The translations under genes were made by a program, and so were the position numbers. A stretch of 64,000 nucleotides of DNA from RYN-230 sp963760405 (GTDB taxonomy: Bacteria; Actinomycetota; Actinomycetes; Streptosporangiales; Streptosporangiaceae): NCBI GenBank assembly GCA_963760405.1, contig CAVXCV010000009.1, positions 310,001-374,000 of the forward strand, read 5' to 3'. This document shows positions 1 to 8,672 of this stretch, one piece after another. The notes beneath the pieces are model-generated. The model searched no databases. It was not told where the DNA came from and saw only the letters and a program-made list of their open reading frames with translations. How positions within the stretch are numbered: position 1 is the stretch's first letter; every line of letters begins with the position of its first letter.

Positions 1-30
1 CTGACGGGAGCGGGATGGTGCCAGGCTACA

Positions 31-48
31 TTAGGAAATCTTTACTAA
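31..48. promoter_or_regulatory. imperfect palindrome upstream of the GT87 gene
   Basis: TTAGGAAA, two bases, then TTTACTAA form an imperfect inverted repeat (7 of 8 positions pair). It ends four bases before the ATG at 53, leaving no room for a ribosome binding site. It resembles the perfect palindromes at 10383-10403 and 33742-33760, but its half-sites are one base further apart. It may be a weak operator of the same kind; the resemblance could be chance. Confidence 0.3.
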
Positions 49-52
49 AGCA

Positions 53-1159
53 ATGCCTATCATAGACGAAGCTGCCCCGGCCAGCGTGCGGCGATTGCCC
101 GCATTTGCTTGGGTCTTCGCAGGTGTGGCCGTGTTCGCTGCCTCGGTGCTGATGTACCGGCAGATCATCGCCACCTACCCAGGACAGTGGACGCACACCG
201 ATGAATATGTGTACCGGGCAGCGGGCGCGCTGATCCGGCGGCATCCCCCGGATCTTTACCACGCCCTCCTGGGCGCGGCGTGGCAACAGCAGCTTCCGTT
301 CACCTACCCGCCGTTCGTGGCCCTGGTATTCGCCGCGGCCAGCCCGCTGCCTTTCTGGGTGTGGCAGATCGCGCTGGTGGTCATCGACCTGATCCTGCTA
401 CCTGTGATCAGCTATCTTGCCTTGGGCATCTCCGGGCGCCGCGGGCCTGGCGGTGCCGCCGTCGCCATGGTCCTGGCGGCGATGGCCGTCTGGCTGGAGC
501 CCGTCTACATGACGATGTTCTTCGGGCAGGTCAACTTGATCCTGCTCGGACTGATCATCGCAGACCTGGCGCTGCCGGACTCCAGCAGGTGCAAAGGGGT
601 CGGCATCGGCCTAGCGGCAGGGGTCAAGCTCACCCCGCTGATCTTCATCGTGTACCTGCTGGCGTCCCGGCGGATGCGCGCCGGCCTGGTCAGCCTGCTG
701 ACCTTCGCGGTCACGATCGCGATCGGGTTCGTGGTGCTGCCGACGGCGTCGCGCGACTTTTGGGGAGGCAGGTTCGCCGTTCCCGGGGACAACCCCGGAC
801 GGCTGCAGAACCAGTCGCTCTACGGCACCATGCTGCGCTCGCTGCCCGGTTCCCCGGCCACGCACACGGTCTGGCTGGCAGCGGCGATTGTCGTGGGGGT
901 GGCTGGCATGGCGACTGCGGTGGTAGCCAGCCGGAGGAGCCTCGAACTCCTCGGGGTTGTCCTCTGCGGAGTCACCGGCGTCCTGGTATCGCCGATCTCG
1001 TGGAGCCATCACTGGGTGTGGGCGGTGGTGAGCCTGGCGCTGATGGCCGCGGGCGCCGAGCGCGGCGGAGCGGCCGCCGTGCGCCCGCGGGACTGGATCG
1101 CCCGCGCGCTGGGCGCAGCGGCGATCCTCACCGTGTTCGTCATGTGGCCGGCCCGGTAA
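53..1159 (+). CDS. GT87-family (DUF2029) polyprenol-phosphate-mannose-dependent mannosyltransferase-like membrane protein
   Basis: This is a polytopic membrane protein of the DUF2029/GT87 type, the family of actinobacterial alpha-1,2-mannosyltransferases that use polyprenol-phosphate mannose outside the membrane. The translation has a first hydrophobic segment at residues 16-36, an acidic loop with TDEYVYRAAG, the family-like FTYPPF segment near residue 82, and many further hydrophobic helices. The ATG at 53 is the only reasonable start and has no clear Shine-Dalgarno sequence, so the message may be leaderless. The frame stops at 1159 after MWPAR, but a further membrane-like stretch typical of the family C-terminus continues in another frame to 1422, so the protein is probably interrupted by an indel. 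The acceptor cannot be told from sequence. Confidence 0.75.
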   Translation: MPIIDEAAPASVRRLPAFAWVFAGVAVFAASVLMYRQIIATYPGQWTHTDEYVYRAAGALIRRHPPDLYHALLGAAWQQQLPFTYPPFVALVFAAASPLPFWVWQIALVVIDLILLPVISYLALGISGRRGPGGAAVAMVLAAMAVWLEPVYMTMFFGQVNLILLGLIIADLALPDSSRCKGVGIGLAAGVKLTPLIFIVYLLASRRMRAGLVSLLTFAVTIAIGFVVLPTASRDFWGGRFAVPGDNPGRLQNQSLYGTMLRSLPGSPATHTVWLAAAIVVGVAGMATAVVASRRSLELLGVVLCGVTGVLVSPISWSHHWVWAVVSLALMAAGAERGGAAAVRPRDWIARALGAAAILTVFVMWPAR

Positions 1160-1422
1160 GCCAGGTCGGCCGCCAGATCCGGCTCTGGCTCCCGGTAGGA
1201 TTCCTGCGGCTCGCCCCGGCTGATCCCGGCATTGGGTACCTCGGCAGCCTTCTCATCGTGCACAGTTTGTATGTGGTCACGGGCCTCGTGGCGATCATCG
1301 GTGCCGCTGGGGATTTGTGGTTCACCCGGGGCAGCGCACCGCAGGTGTCCGCGCCGCCGGAAACCGGTGATCAGCTGACGTTCAAGCCGCCGGGCGCGGT
1401 GACAACCGGGGAGCGCCCATGA
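1160..1422 (+). other. out-of-frame continuation of the GT87 gene
   Basis: Directly after the stop at 1159, a frame shifted relative to the GT87 gene reads WLPVGFLRLAP and then the hydrophobic stretch LLIVHSLYVVTGLVAIIGAA before stopping at 1422. GT87 proteins usually end with such a segment (a short motif of the NAYVLTGL type inside a last helix). I infer that this is the true C-terminus, separated from the main frame by a single-base indel near 1150-1165. It could instead be chance, but the hydrophobic run fits well. Confidence 0.5.
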
Positions 1423-1674
1423 CGGTGGGGGACCGAAACCTGGGAAGATGGGCGTCACCGGCACCGGCTGGCCCTCCTCGGCTGGGGGCCCGGTACCAGT
1501 TCCTGTCGGCGCCGCCGCGGTCCGGGACGCCGGTTATCCTCCGTGTTTCGGGTACGCACTGTTGTTCCGGGCAGCCCAGGCGCTGGGTGACCCGGAACGC
1601 TGGAAGGAGCCGGATGCCAGACCACGACGCCGCGGCGCTGGCGGCCGCCCCGACCCGGGGAGTGCCCGTTCACC

Positions 1675-2370
1675 GTGGACCGGCCGATCATGCGGCAGCG
1701 CTGGGCCCAGCTGACGTTCCTGCACTGGGCGTTCGACCCGGCGGCGGTGCAGCGGCTGCTGCCGGAGGGGCTCGAGGCCGACCTGCTCGACGGGGCGGCC
1801 TGGGTCGGGCTGATCCCCTTTTACATGCACGTGGCCACGCCGGGCGGCCGCCGGGCGCCGTGGGTGTCTGACTTCTGCGAGACGAACGTGCGGACCTACG
1901 TCCGGGATCGCGACGGGCGCACCGGGATCTGGTTCTTCTCCCTGGACGCGGCACGGGCCGGGGCGGTGGCCGTGGCCCGCACGACCTACCGGCTGCCCTA
2001 CTTCTGGTCCGCGATGCGGCTGACCGCCGACGGGCCGGACATGTCCTACCGCTGCCACCGCAGGCTGCCCGGGCCGCGCGGGGTGACCAGCCGGGTGGGG
2101 GTGTGCGTTGCGGGCCGTTATGGCAGTGCCGAGCTGACCGAGCGCGATCATTTCCTGACTGCCCGGTGGATATTGTTCAGCGTGGCTGGCCACCGGCACC
2201 GGTTCGCGCGCGCCGCGCACCAGCCCTGGCCGTTGTACCGGGCGCAGGTCACGGACCTGGAGGACGGCCTGGTCGTGGCGGCCGGCCTGCCATCACCGCA
2301 CGGCGAGCCGCTGGTGCACTACTCACCCGGGGTGGATGTGCGGATCGGGCGGCCGGAGGGCTACTCCTGA
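1675..2370 (+). CDS. DUF2071 family protein (YqjF-like)
   Basis: The protein matches the DUF2071/YqjF family of about 230-250 residues, of unknown biochemical function. It shows the family opening RQRWAQLTFLHWAFDP, the block WVGLIPFYM and NVRTYVRDRDGRTGIWFFSLDA in the first half, and a closing HYSPGVDVRIGRP. The frame opens with GTG at 1675. A better start is the ATG at 1614, which follows AAGGAG at a good distance but lies in another frame; the bases just before 1675 read GECPFTVDRPIM, also family-like. A one-base indel near the GGGG run at 1655-1661 would join both and give the full N-terminus. No partner gene is apparent. Confidence 0.8.
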   Translation: MDRPIMRQRWAQLTFLHWAFDPAAVQRLLPEGLEADLLDGAAWVGLIPFYMHVATPGGRRAPWVSDFCETNVRTYVRDRDGRTGIWFFSLDAARAGAVAVARTTYRLPYFWSAMRLTADGPDMSYRCHRRLPGPRGVTSRVGVCVAGRYGSAELTERDHFLTARWILFSVAGHRHRFARAAHQPWPLYRAQVTDLEDGLVVAAGLPSPHGEPLVHYSPGVDVRIGRPEGYS

Positions 2371-2396
2371 CCCGGACGCCTGACCCGCCCGGCGGG

Positions 2397-2759
2397 TTAC
2401 CGCTGGACCTGGCCGTCCACGGTCAGCTCGGCCTGGTCCGGGTAGAAGCACATCAGGCCTTCGATCTGCGCAGCCTGCGGGATCGGCGTCTCATAGCTCC
2501 ACACCAGGTTCTCGCGCACCTCGCCGCCGGCCTCAGCCGACCAGTAACTGGCCTCACCCTTGAACGGGCAGGTGGTGTGCGTGCTGGTGGGCCGCAGCAG
2601 GTCGAGGCGGACATCTTCGCGGGGCAGGTAGTACCGGGTCGGCAGGCCGGTCTCGTCCAGCAGGACGGGCCGGTCCGACTCGGCCAGCTTCTCGCCGCCG
2701 AGCGTGACCACGACGTGCGCGCTGGACGGGGTGATGATGATCGTGTGCCCTTTAGCCAT
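2397..2759 (-). CDS. DUF427 domain-containing protein
   Basis: A 120-residue protein of the DUF427 family, small single-domain proteins of unknown function that are widespread in actinobacteria. Typical features are the opening MAKGHTIIITPS, the LPREDVRLDLL block, TTCPFKGEASYW with the family's cysteine, and the closing ENLVWSYETPIPQAAQIEGLM. I chose the ATG at 2759 because homology starts there; the reading frame continues upstream to 3062 but only as antisense to the SARP gene. It converges on the DUF2071 gene, ending 26 bases from its stop, and is divergent from the SARP gene that starts at 2881. Confidence 0.9.
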   Translation of the reverse strand: MAKGHTIIITPSSAHVVVTLGGEKLAESDRPVLLDETGLPTRYYLPREDVRLDLLRPTSTHTTCPFKGEASYWSAEAGGEVRENLVWSYETPIPQAAQIEGLMCFYPDQAELTVDGQVQR

Positions 2760-2880
2760 ACCTGGTGAACCCCCTGGGGCCAGGGATGATTCCGGCGTTT
2801 CAGCGCTGGGCGGCCTGCCGGCGGCTCTGCTGGCGGGCGGGGGGTGCCAGGCAGCCAGCGCGGCCGGGACAATAGGGAAC

Positions 2881-4471
2881 GTGCGTATTGGCATCCTTGG
2901 CCCGCTGGAGCTGCGGGACGAGGCCGGGCAGCAGGTGCCGCTCGGCGGTCCGCGGCTGCGCGCCCTGCTGATCCGGCTGGCCCTGGCCGCTGGGCGCACG
3001 GTGCCCGCTGAGCGGCTCGCCGCCGACCTCTGGGACGGCGCCGGGCCGGCCGATGCCGCCAACGCCCTCCAGGCCCTGGTTTCCCGGCTGCGCGGCGCGG
3101 CCGGGCGGGAGATGGTCGAGCATCACCCCGGCGGCTACCGGCTCGCCGTGGACCCGGGCCAGGTCGATGCCAACATGTTCGAGCGGCTGGTCCTGGCCGC
3201 CCGCGGCGCGCTGGCGGCTGATGACCACACGCGCGGCGCTACCCTGCTCCGCCAGGCGCTGTCCCTGTGGCGCGGCCCGGCCCTGGCCGACGTCGGGGAC
3301 GCGGCGTTCGCCGCCGGGCCCATCGCCCGGCTGGAAGAGCTCCGGCTGGCGGCGACCGAAGACCGGATCGCGGCGGACCTGGCCCTCGGGCGCGGCGCGG
3401 GGCTGGCGCCGGAGCTGGAGGAACTGGCCGCCGCGCACCCGTTGCGGGAACGGTTGCGCGGCCAGCTCATGCGGGTGCTGTACCTGGCCGGGCGGCAGGC
3501 AGACGCGCTGGCCGGGTACGAGGAGACCCGGCAGCTGCTGGCCAGCCAGCTGGGGGTCGATCCTTCCCCGGGGCTGGCCGCTGTGCACCTGGCCATCGTG
3601 CGCGGCGACCCGGGCCTGGGCCGCCCAGCCCGGGACAGCGCTCCGGCCGGGCCGGCCCGGCCGGGGCCCGCCCGGTCGCGCCCGGCCCGGTCGCGGACCG
3701 CCTGGCCCGGGAGGGTACTCCGGCCCGGCAGAGCAACCTGCCCGCCCAGCTGACCAGCTTCGTCGGCCGGGAAGACGAGCTGAACCGGGTGGGCAAGCTG
3801 CTCGGCGAGGCGCGGCTGGTCACGCTGACCGGCCCGGGCGGCACCGGGAAGACCCGGCTGGCCGTCGAGGCCTCCGGCCGGCTCGCGGACCAGATGCCTG
3901 ACGGCGTGTGGTTCGTCCCGCTGGCCCCGGTCGGCGATGCGCTGGATGTGCCACAGGCCGTGCTGACCGCGATCAGCGCGCCGGAGGCGGCCTGGATGGC
4001 GGACGCGGCCGATCCGGTCCGGGCTGCGGTCTTGCCGCCGCTGGACCGGCTGGCTGACGTGCTGGCGACCCGGCAGCTGGTCCTGGTCCTGGACAACTGC
4101 GAGCACCTGATCGGCGCGGTGGCCCGGCTGACGGGGCGGGTGCTGGCCGAGGCGCCTGGCGTGCGCATCCTCGCCACCAGCCGGGAGCCGCTCGGCGTGA
4201 CCGGGGAGATGCTCTGCCCGGTTCCATCGCTGCCACTGCCCCCGGACGGCGCGGACGCCGCGGGCGAAGGCGGCCTGGCGGGTGGCGCGGAGGCAGGTGG
4301 CGCGGCGGCGTCCCGTGCGGAGGTGAGCCCTGCGGAGCTGACCCCCGCTGAGGCCATGCAATACGGCGCGGTCCGGCTGCTCGCCGAGCGGGCGGCCGCG
4401 GTGCGGCCGGGCTTCACCGTGGACCAGGTGAGCGCCGAGCCCGTGATCCGGATCTGCCGCGCCCTGGACGG
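2881..4471 (+). pseudogene. SARP/AfsR-type regulator with NB-ARC domain, frameshifted and truncated
   Basis: From the GTG at 2881 the frame encodes VRIGILGPLELRD, an OmpR-like winged-helix DNA-binding domain, then a bacterial transcriptional activation domain with helical repeats ending near 3590 (SARP architecture). Around 3700 in a Gly/Pro/Arg-rich linker the frame changes, and the next frame carries an NB-ARC/STAND ATPase start: LPAQLTSFVGREDEL, Walker A GPGGTGKT, Walker B LVLVLDNCEHL and ATSREPLG. The NB-ARC domain breaks off at IRICRALDG near 4470, where family members continue with LPLALELAA; the winged helix and sensor repeats that should follow are gone. The sequence then joins the reverse complement of another gene. 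Proteins of this family usually activate secondary metabolite clusters; this copy is very probably dead. Confidence 0.8.
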
Positions 4472-4582
4472 GCCGAGCAGGGCGAGTACGCTGCCCTGCT
4501 CGGCCGCGAGATCGACCCCAGCGAGCGCCTGGGTACTGCCGAAGCGCTCGGCCAGCCCCTCGGCTTCGATTACATAGGTCAT
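4469..4582 (-). pseudogene. N-terminal remnant of a DrrA-type ABC transporter ATPase
   Basis: On the minus strand an ATG at 4582, preceded by GGTGAGG, opens a 38-codon fragment whose ends read MTYVIEAEGLAERFGSTQAL and GSVLALLGP. This is the standard N-terminus of daunorubicin-resistance type ABC ATPases (DrrA family). Where the Walker A motif GPNGAGKT should follow, the frame instead enters the antisense of the broken NB-ARC domain. Start codon, ribosome binding site and the first beta strands are intact, so a rearrangement at about 4470 cut the gene. The fragment points away from the regulator fragment's start, so the two genes meet head-on at the junction. Confidence 0.75.
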
Positions 4583-4610
4583 TCGTGCCTCACCTGGTAT
4601 GTCCGCTGGC

Positions 4611-4650
4611 ATGCCGCTGCCGCCGGCGCTGCCGCCGGCGGCAGCGGCAT
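4611..4650. repeat. perfect 17-bp inverted repeat (hairpin)
   Basis: Positions 4611-4627 (ATGCCGCTGCCGCCGGC) and 4634-4650 are perfect reverse complements separated by six bases. The stem is nearly all G and C and would form a very stable hairpin. No T-run follows on either strand. It sits upstream of the ABC ATPase remnant and downstream (convergent) of the dehydrogenase gene that ends at 4795. It also contains two GCCGGC sites, the expected target of the NgoMIV-like enzyme encoded at 35.4 kb. Confidence 0.8.
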
Positions 4651-4794
4651 GGCGTTGCCGCTGCCTGATGAGTTCACTCTCGCTGGCCGCGCTGCCAAGT
4701 GACGGCCAGTCCGCTGACAGGCGATCGCCGCCGCTGACAGGCCACGGCCAGGCTGCGGACAGCCTTGGGCGTGACACCACGCCGAGGCTGAGGC

Positions 4795-5751
4795 CTAACG
4801 GGCGGTGAGTACTCGTACCGGTGTGCCGCGCTGCCAGGCCGCGATGTCCTCGACCACGTCGTCGTACCAGTGCGCCATCGTGCGCGCGGTCACGTAGCCG
4901 AGGTGCGGGGTGAGCACGACGTTGCGGGCGGTCCGCAGCGGGTCGTCCGCTGGGAGTGGCTCGATGTCGTAGACGTCCAGGCCCGCGCCTGCGATCCAGC
5001 CTTCGTGCAGCGCCTGGACCAGTGCCTGAGTGTCGATGATCGGCCCGCGCGAGGTGTTCACGATGACCGCGCTGGGCTTCATGCTCCGCAGATCACCGGC
5101 GGTGACCAGGTGGCGGGTCCGCCCGGACAGCACCAGGTGGATACTCACCACGTCGGCGACGGCGAAAAGCTCCTGCTTGCTGACCGCCCGGACGCCTGCC
5201 GCGGTAGCCACAGCCGGGTCCAGATGCTGGCTCCACGCGATCACGTTCATCTCGAAGGCCTGGGCGATGCGTGCCATCTGATGGCCGATCCGGCCCAGCC
5301 CGAGCAGGCCAATCGTGCTGCCCAGCAGGTCCGTGCCCACCGTGTGCTGCCAATGGCCGGCCTGGACCGCAGCGATCTCCTCGGGCAGGTGGCGGACGAG
5401 CGAGAGAATCAGCCCCCAGGCCAGTTCCGCAGTGCTCGCCGTGGGGGGCCCGCTGGTCCCGCACACGGTCACCCCGTGATCCGCGGCAGCCTGCAGGTCA
5501 ATCGAGGCGTTGGCCCGGCCGGTGGTGACCAGCAGTTGAAGGCCAGGTAGCCGGGAGATGAGCGCTCGGTCGAATCGTGTCCGTTCCCGCATGGCGAGGA
5601 CTACTGTGGCCCCTTGCAGAGCCGCTACCAGGTCTTCACCTACGAGATGCTCGCGGACGGTCACCCACTGCACGCCGTCGAGCCGGCCGGGTACTGAATA
5701 GGCATCGATGAGCCCCTGATAGTCATCGAGCGCCGCTGCGCGCAGGGCCAT
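4795..5751 (-). CDS. D-2-hydroxyacid dehydrogenase family protein
   Basis: A 318-residue NAD(P)-dependent dehydrogenase of the D-isomer-specific 2-hydroxyacid dehydrogenase family (phosphoglycerate, glycerate or formate dehydrogenase-like). The dinucleotide site GLGRIG is at residues 151-156. The catalytic triad is visible as Arg235 in VNTSRGPIID, Glu264 in DVYDIEPLP and His283 in LTPHLGYVT. The ATG at 5751 follows GGAGG at a normal distance. It is divergent from a TetR regulator across 106 bases containing repeated CGTTA half-sites, so that regulator probably controls it. The substrate cannot be assigned; the family is broad. Confidence 0.88.
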   Translation of the reverse strand: MALRAAALDDYQGLIDAYSVPGRLDGVQWVTVREHLVGEDLVAALQGATVVLAMRERTRFDRALISRLPGLQLLVTTGRANASIDLQAAADHGVTVCGTSGPPTASTAELAWGLILSLVRHLPEEIAAVQAGHWQHTVGTDLLGSTIGLLGLGRIGHQMARIAQAFEMNVIAWSQHLDPAVATAAGVRAVSKQELFAVADVVSIHLVLSGRTRHLVTAGDLRSMKPSAVIVNTSRGPIIDTQALVQALHEGWIAGAGLDVYDIEPLPADDPLRTARNVVLTPHLGYVTARTMAHWYDDVVEDIAAWQRGTPVRVLTAR

Positions 5752-5808
5752 GCAACCTCCGGCCGTTGTCAGATGGCGCCAGGAAGCCCCCGGGGCATCA
5801 GCCAGCCG

Positions 5809-5841
5809 TAACGATACCGGCCGTTATACTGACACATAACG
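5809..5841. promoter_or_regulatory. candidate TetR operator: overlapping inverted repeats of TAACG
   Basis: Three half-sites lie in alternating orientation: TAACG (5809-5813), CGTTAT (5822-5827) and ATAACG (5836-5841), each separated by eight bases. The right pair forms a 20-bp palindrome, CGTTAT-N8-ATAACG, with a -10-like TATACT (5825-5830) inside it. The site ends 16 bases before the TetR start at 5858 and lies between two divergent genes, where an autoregulatory TetR operator is expected. Confidence 0.5.
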
Positions 5842-5857
5842 TCTATACAGGACTCAG

Positions 5858-6466
5858 ATGACCATGGCGGATGAGAACGGGCCTGTAACGCCCGCACGGA
5901 AAACGCGGGAGATCGGTCGCGAGCGTGTCGGCCGCGCCGCGTACGAACTGTTCAGCCAGGGGGGCGTTCGCGCCGTAGGCGTTGACGCGGTAATCGCGCG
6001 GGCCGGGACCGCGAAGATGACCCTCTACCGGAACTTCCCGTCCAAGGACGATCTCATCCTCGACTTCCTGCGGCGGCGCGAGCAGCGGTGGACCCACGAA
6101 TGGCTGGAGGCGGAGAGCACACGCCGGGGCCGGACGCCACGAGAACGGCTGCTGGCGATATTCGACGTTTTCTCCGAATGGTTCGGCCAGCCTGACTTCG
6201 AGGGCTGCTCCTTTCTCACCGCCATGATCGAGGTCAGCGACCGGGAACACCCGGTCCACCAGGCCGCGGTCCAGCACCTGGCCAATATCCGCAGCTACCT
6301 GGCTGGTCTGGCGGCAGAAGCTGGCGTCGACGACCCCGATGCCTTTGCGCGCAAGTGGCACATCCTGATGAAGGGCTGCATCATGGCCGCCCACGAGGGT
6401 GACACGGCCGCTGCCCGCCGAGCCCAGGAAATCGGCGAACTGGTGCTGCGGGCGTACGGCATCTAG
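5858..6466 (+). CDS. TetR/AcrR family transcriptional regulator
   Basis: A 202-residue TetR-type repressor. The N-terminal helix-turn-helix (about residues 22-65) reads GRAAYELFSQGGVRAVGVDA and then AGTAKMTLYRNFPSKDDLI, the classic TetR recognition region with the YxNF motif. The C-terminal ligand-binding part is helical and contains one cysteine in DFEGCSFLTA, a phrase common in the TetR subfamily whose members regulate small-molecule metabolism or efflux. It is divergently transcribed from the D-2-hydroxyacid dehydrogenase and likely represses it and itself through the repeats at 5809-5841. The effector is unknown. Confidence 0.92.
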   Translation: MTMADENGPVTPARKTREIGRERVGRAAYELFSQGGVRAVGVDAVIARAGTAKMTLYRNFPSKDDLILDFLRRREQRWTHEWLEAESTRRGRTPRERLLAIFDVFSEWFGQPDFEGCSFLTAMIEVSDREHPVHQAAVQHLANIRSYLAGLAAEAGVDDPDAFARKWHILMKGCIMAAHEGDTAAARRAQEIGELVLRAYGI

Positions 6467-6532
6467 CGCGTTAGGCGGGTACGGTACAGCCCGGAAACCG
6501 GCCTGAGCCCGGGCCAGGCCGGGAATCCAAGC

Positions 6533-6616
6533 GCGGCATCGGCCACGCTTGCCGGTCATGGCCGATGCCGCTAGCACCTGGGCCGCGGGATCCCTGGTGC
6601 GCCTGGAATCCCGCGG
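6533..6616. terminator. two GC-rich hairpins between convergent genes
   Basis: GCGGCATCGGCCA (6533-6545) pairs perfectly with 6559-6571 across a 13-base loop, and CCGCGGGAT (6583-6591) pairs perfectly with 6608-6616. They lie in the 178-base gap between the ends of the TetR gene (plus) and the MetE-like gene (minus). Actinobacterial terminators often lack T-runs, so a bidirectional terminator is a reasonable reading. Confidence 0.5.
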
Positions 6617-6644
6617 CTGGGCTTTCCTGCTTGCGCCTCCCTGC

Positions 6645-7820
6645 TCAGCTCACCCCGAGTTTTTCCGCAGCCATCCTGGTCCCGGTCACCCGGTTCGCTA
6701 TCTTCTGGAAGGCCACCTCGCGGGCGTAATCCGGAGAGCCGTGGTTGGGCTTCTCGTCGATGCTGAACGGTGAGAAGCCGCAGTCGTCCGTCGCACCGAG
6801 GCTCTCTTTCGGGATGAAGTTCGCCGCCCGCACCAGGGCGTCGCGGACTTCCTCAGGGCTCTCGACCCGCGGGTTCTGCGGGTTGGTGACGCCGATGTAG
6901 GCCATCTGCGGCACGCCGTTAGCGTCGTCGCGGAGGTAGTCCCCGATGAGCTTGTAGACCCGGTCCCGATCGCGCTCGCTGGCCAGCTGGATCAGGAAGT
7001 ACCCGGCGTTCATCTGGAACATGCTCGGCAGCAGGTCGTTGTAGTCCACGTCGGCGCTGTGCACCGAGTCCCGGTCGCCGCCCGGGCAGGTATGGATGCC
7101 GATGCTGGACCGTTCCCCGGCTGAGAAGCGGCTGAGTACCCGGTTGTTGAGCTCGATGAAGTGCGGCAGCATATTGCGCCCGGTCCACGGGTTCCGCGGA
7201 TCGTTCCTGGTGGACAGTCGTCCTTCGGTGAAGTCGATGGAGACCCGGGCGGCGCCGGCCGCGAACGCCTGCCTGATGTCCTTCTCGCACTCGTTGACGA
7301 GGTCTTCTTCGAACTGCGCCCGGGGATAGCCGGGCACCTCGTCGTCGAGCGGGTACAGCAGGGCCAGCATCGACGGCGCGATCACCGCCTGCTTCATCGG
7401 CTTGTGCGCCATCCCGATGGACTTCCGCAACGTGTCGGCCGCGTACGTCTTGTACCGGAACGGGCCGCTGGCCAGCCGGGGCAGCTGCCGCTTGTGCCCG
7501 TCGGCGAAGATCGCGAAGTACTGGCCGCCGTCGCCAGCCAGGTGGTCAGCCAGCCCGGTGCCGGCCAGGGTGTCGGTGATCGCGTAGGTGGCAAAGCTGG
7601 ACCAGCGCTGCTCGCCGTCCGAGATGATGGGCTCGCCGGTCGCTTCCCCGCGCTCGATCGAGTCGCGGACCGCCGTGTCCTGCTCGGCTTCTAGCTGATC
7701 GTGCGTGATGGTGCCAGCGTCGTAGCTGGCGTAGGCCTCCTGCAGGCGGCTGGGCCGCGGGAGCGAGCCGACCGGCTCAGTCGGGATCCCAGTGCCTGTC
7801 CTCGGGTTGTAGTCAGTCAT
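6645..7820 (-). CDS. MetE-like cobalamin-independent methionine synthase family protein (single catalytic domain)
   Basis: A 391-residue protein of the UROD/MetE-like superfamily, corresponding to the C-terminal catalytic barrel of cobalamin-independent methionine synthase without its N-terminal half. It opens with the family phrase TEPVGSLPRP. The zinc ligands are recognisable: His243 and Cys245 in GIHTCPGGD and Cys347 in LGATDDCGFSPF, with Glu282 a possible fourth. Short relatives act on small methyl donors or thiol acceptors other than folate and homocysteine, so methionine synthesis is not proven. The start is the ATG at 7820. A short palindrome (7935-7948) lies upstream on an unusually AT-rich stretch that may hold its promoter. 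Confidence 0.82.
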   Translation of the reverse strand: MTDYNPRTGTGIPTEPVGSLPRPSRLQEAYASYDAGTITHDQLEAEQDTAVRDSIERGEATGEPIISDGEQRWSSFATYAITDTLAGTGLADHLAGDGGQYFAIFADGHKRQLPRLASGPFRYKTYAADTLRKSIGMAHKPMKQAVIAPSMLALLYPLDDEVPGYPRAQFEEDLVNECEKDIRQAFAAGAARVSIDFTEGRLSTRNDPRNPWTGRNMLPHFIELNNRVLSRFSAGERSSIGIHTCPGGDRDSVHSADVDYNDLLPSMFQMNAGYFLIQLASERDRDRVYKLIGDYLRDDANGVPQMAYIGVTNPQNPRVESPEEVRDALVRAANFIPKESLGATDDCGFSPFSIDEKPNHGSPDYAREVAFQKIANRVTGTRMAAEKLGVS

Positions 7821-8672
7821 GCCGTGCCATCTCCCTTGATCGTCTGCGAGCGCGACATTGCGTCCCCGGACGCCACCTGGCGGAGCACGTGTACCAAGCG
7901 TGGTACGAGTGCGGGCAGCTGCTCAGCGATAAATAGACAAAACTGTCTCGTATCATTCGCAGAATATTCCGGTTACCAGCAGTGGTCAACGGAAGCTCTG
8001 GCGCGTTCCGGGGCTTCCCGGCAGCTGGCTGCCGGCGCGTCTGCCCGGTTGCGCAGGCCGCGCTGGCGGCTGCCGTGGCTGACGTGCCGGGGGCTGGTGT
8101 GGCTGGTGTAGCTGGTGTGACCCAGGTGATTCTGAGCCTGTGCCGGGCGGGCGTGATCAAGCAAAGGTGTCATTCCAGCGACCCTGACCGCGTCGCCGGC
8201 CGCTTGGCCCGCGACGGCCAGCGGCTACGGCTGCGCATCGCGACGACTTGGGCATGGGTCATTCAGATCACTGTGACTATCACCCGCCTGGAGGCCCTCG
8301 CGCCCGGCTGACCACCACCAACCGCCCCTACGTCAGAAAGGACACTCAAGGACCCGTGGAACCCCGCTCACCTGGCGCGATAGCCGTGCGGTCTGGCACG
8401 ACCAGACGCTGAAACAGCAGGACGCCTCAGCCTCAGCCAGCCATATCAAGGCTTGATCATCACAGCTGGGCTATGCTGCCGGTCCGCCGGCGCTGAGCTC
8501 ATCTTCTGGCCTGGTGGGTCCGGTCTGCTGGCCCGGTGGGGTCCGGGCCTCGACAGGTGTCCGGGCCAGGTGTCCGGGCCTCGGCAGGTGTCCGGCGGGC
8601 CTTCGCCCGGGCCTGCCTGGACCGGGGAGACCCAGTCATGGGCGCCAGCCGTTGCAGAAATTGTCTGCCTGG
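7821..8672. other. intergenic region with no convincing gene
   Basis: This 850-base stretch between the MetE-like gene and the IS701-type element has only weak open frames. An AT-richer segment at 7925-7975 includes the palindrome AGACA-AAAC-TGTCT (7935-7948), possibly an operator for the MetE-like gene. A plus frame ending at 8311 finishes with ATTWAWVIQITVTITRLEAL, which faintly resembles the tail of a transposase; I cannot confirm it. Between 8540 and 8610 the unit AGGTGTCCGGGCC recurs imperfectly three times. Otherwise I see nothing. Confidence 0.5.

Noticed and set aside
4661..4680. CTGATGAG after the hairpin, as in the hammerhead ribozyme core
   Set aside because: No GAAA partner and no stems in the required order follow within the next 100 bases.
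7982..8311. Plus-strand frame with a transposase-like tail
   Set aside because: Only the last 20 residues faintly resemble a transposase end; the front is low-complexity and there are no matching ends or other transposase motifs.
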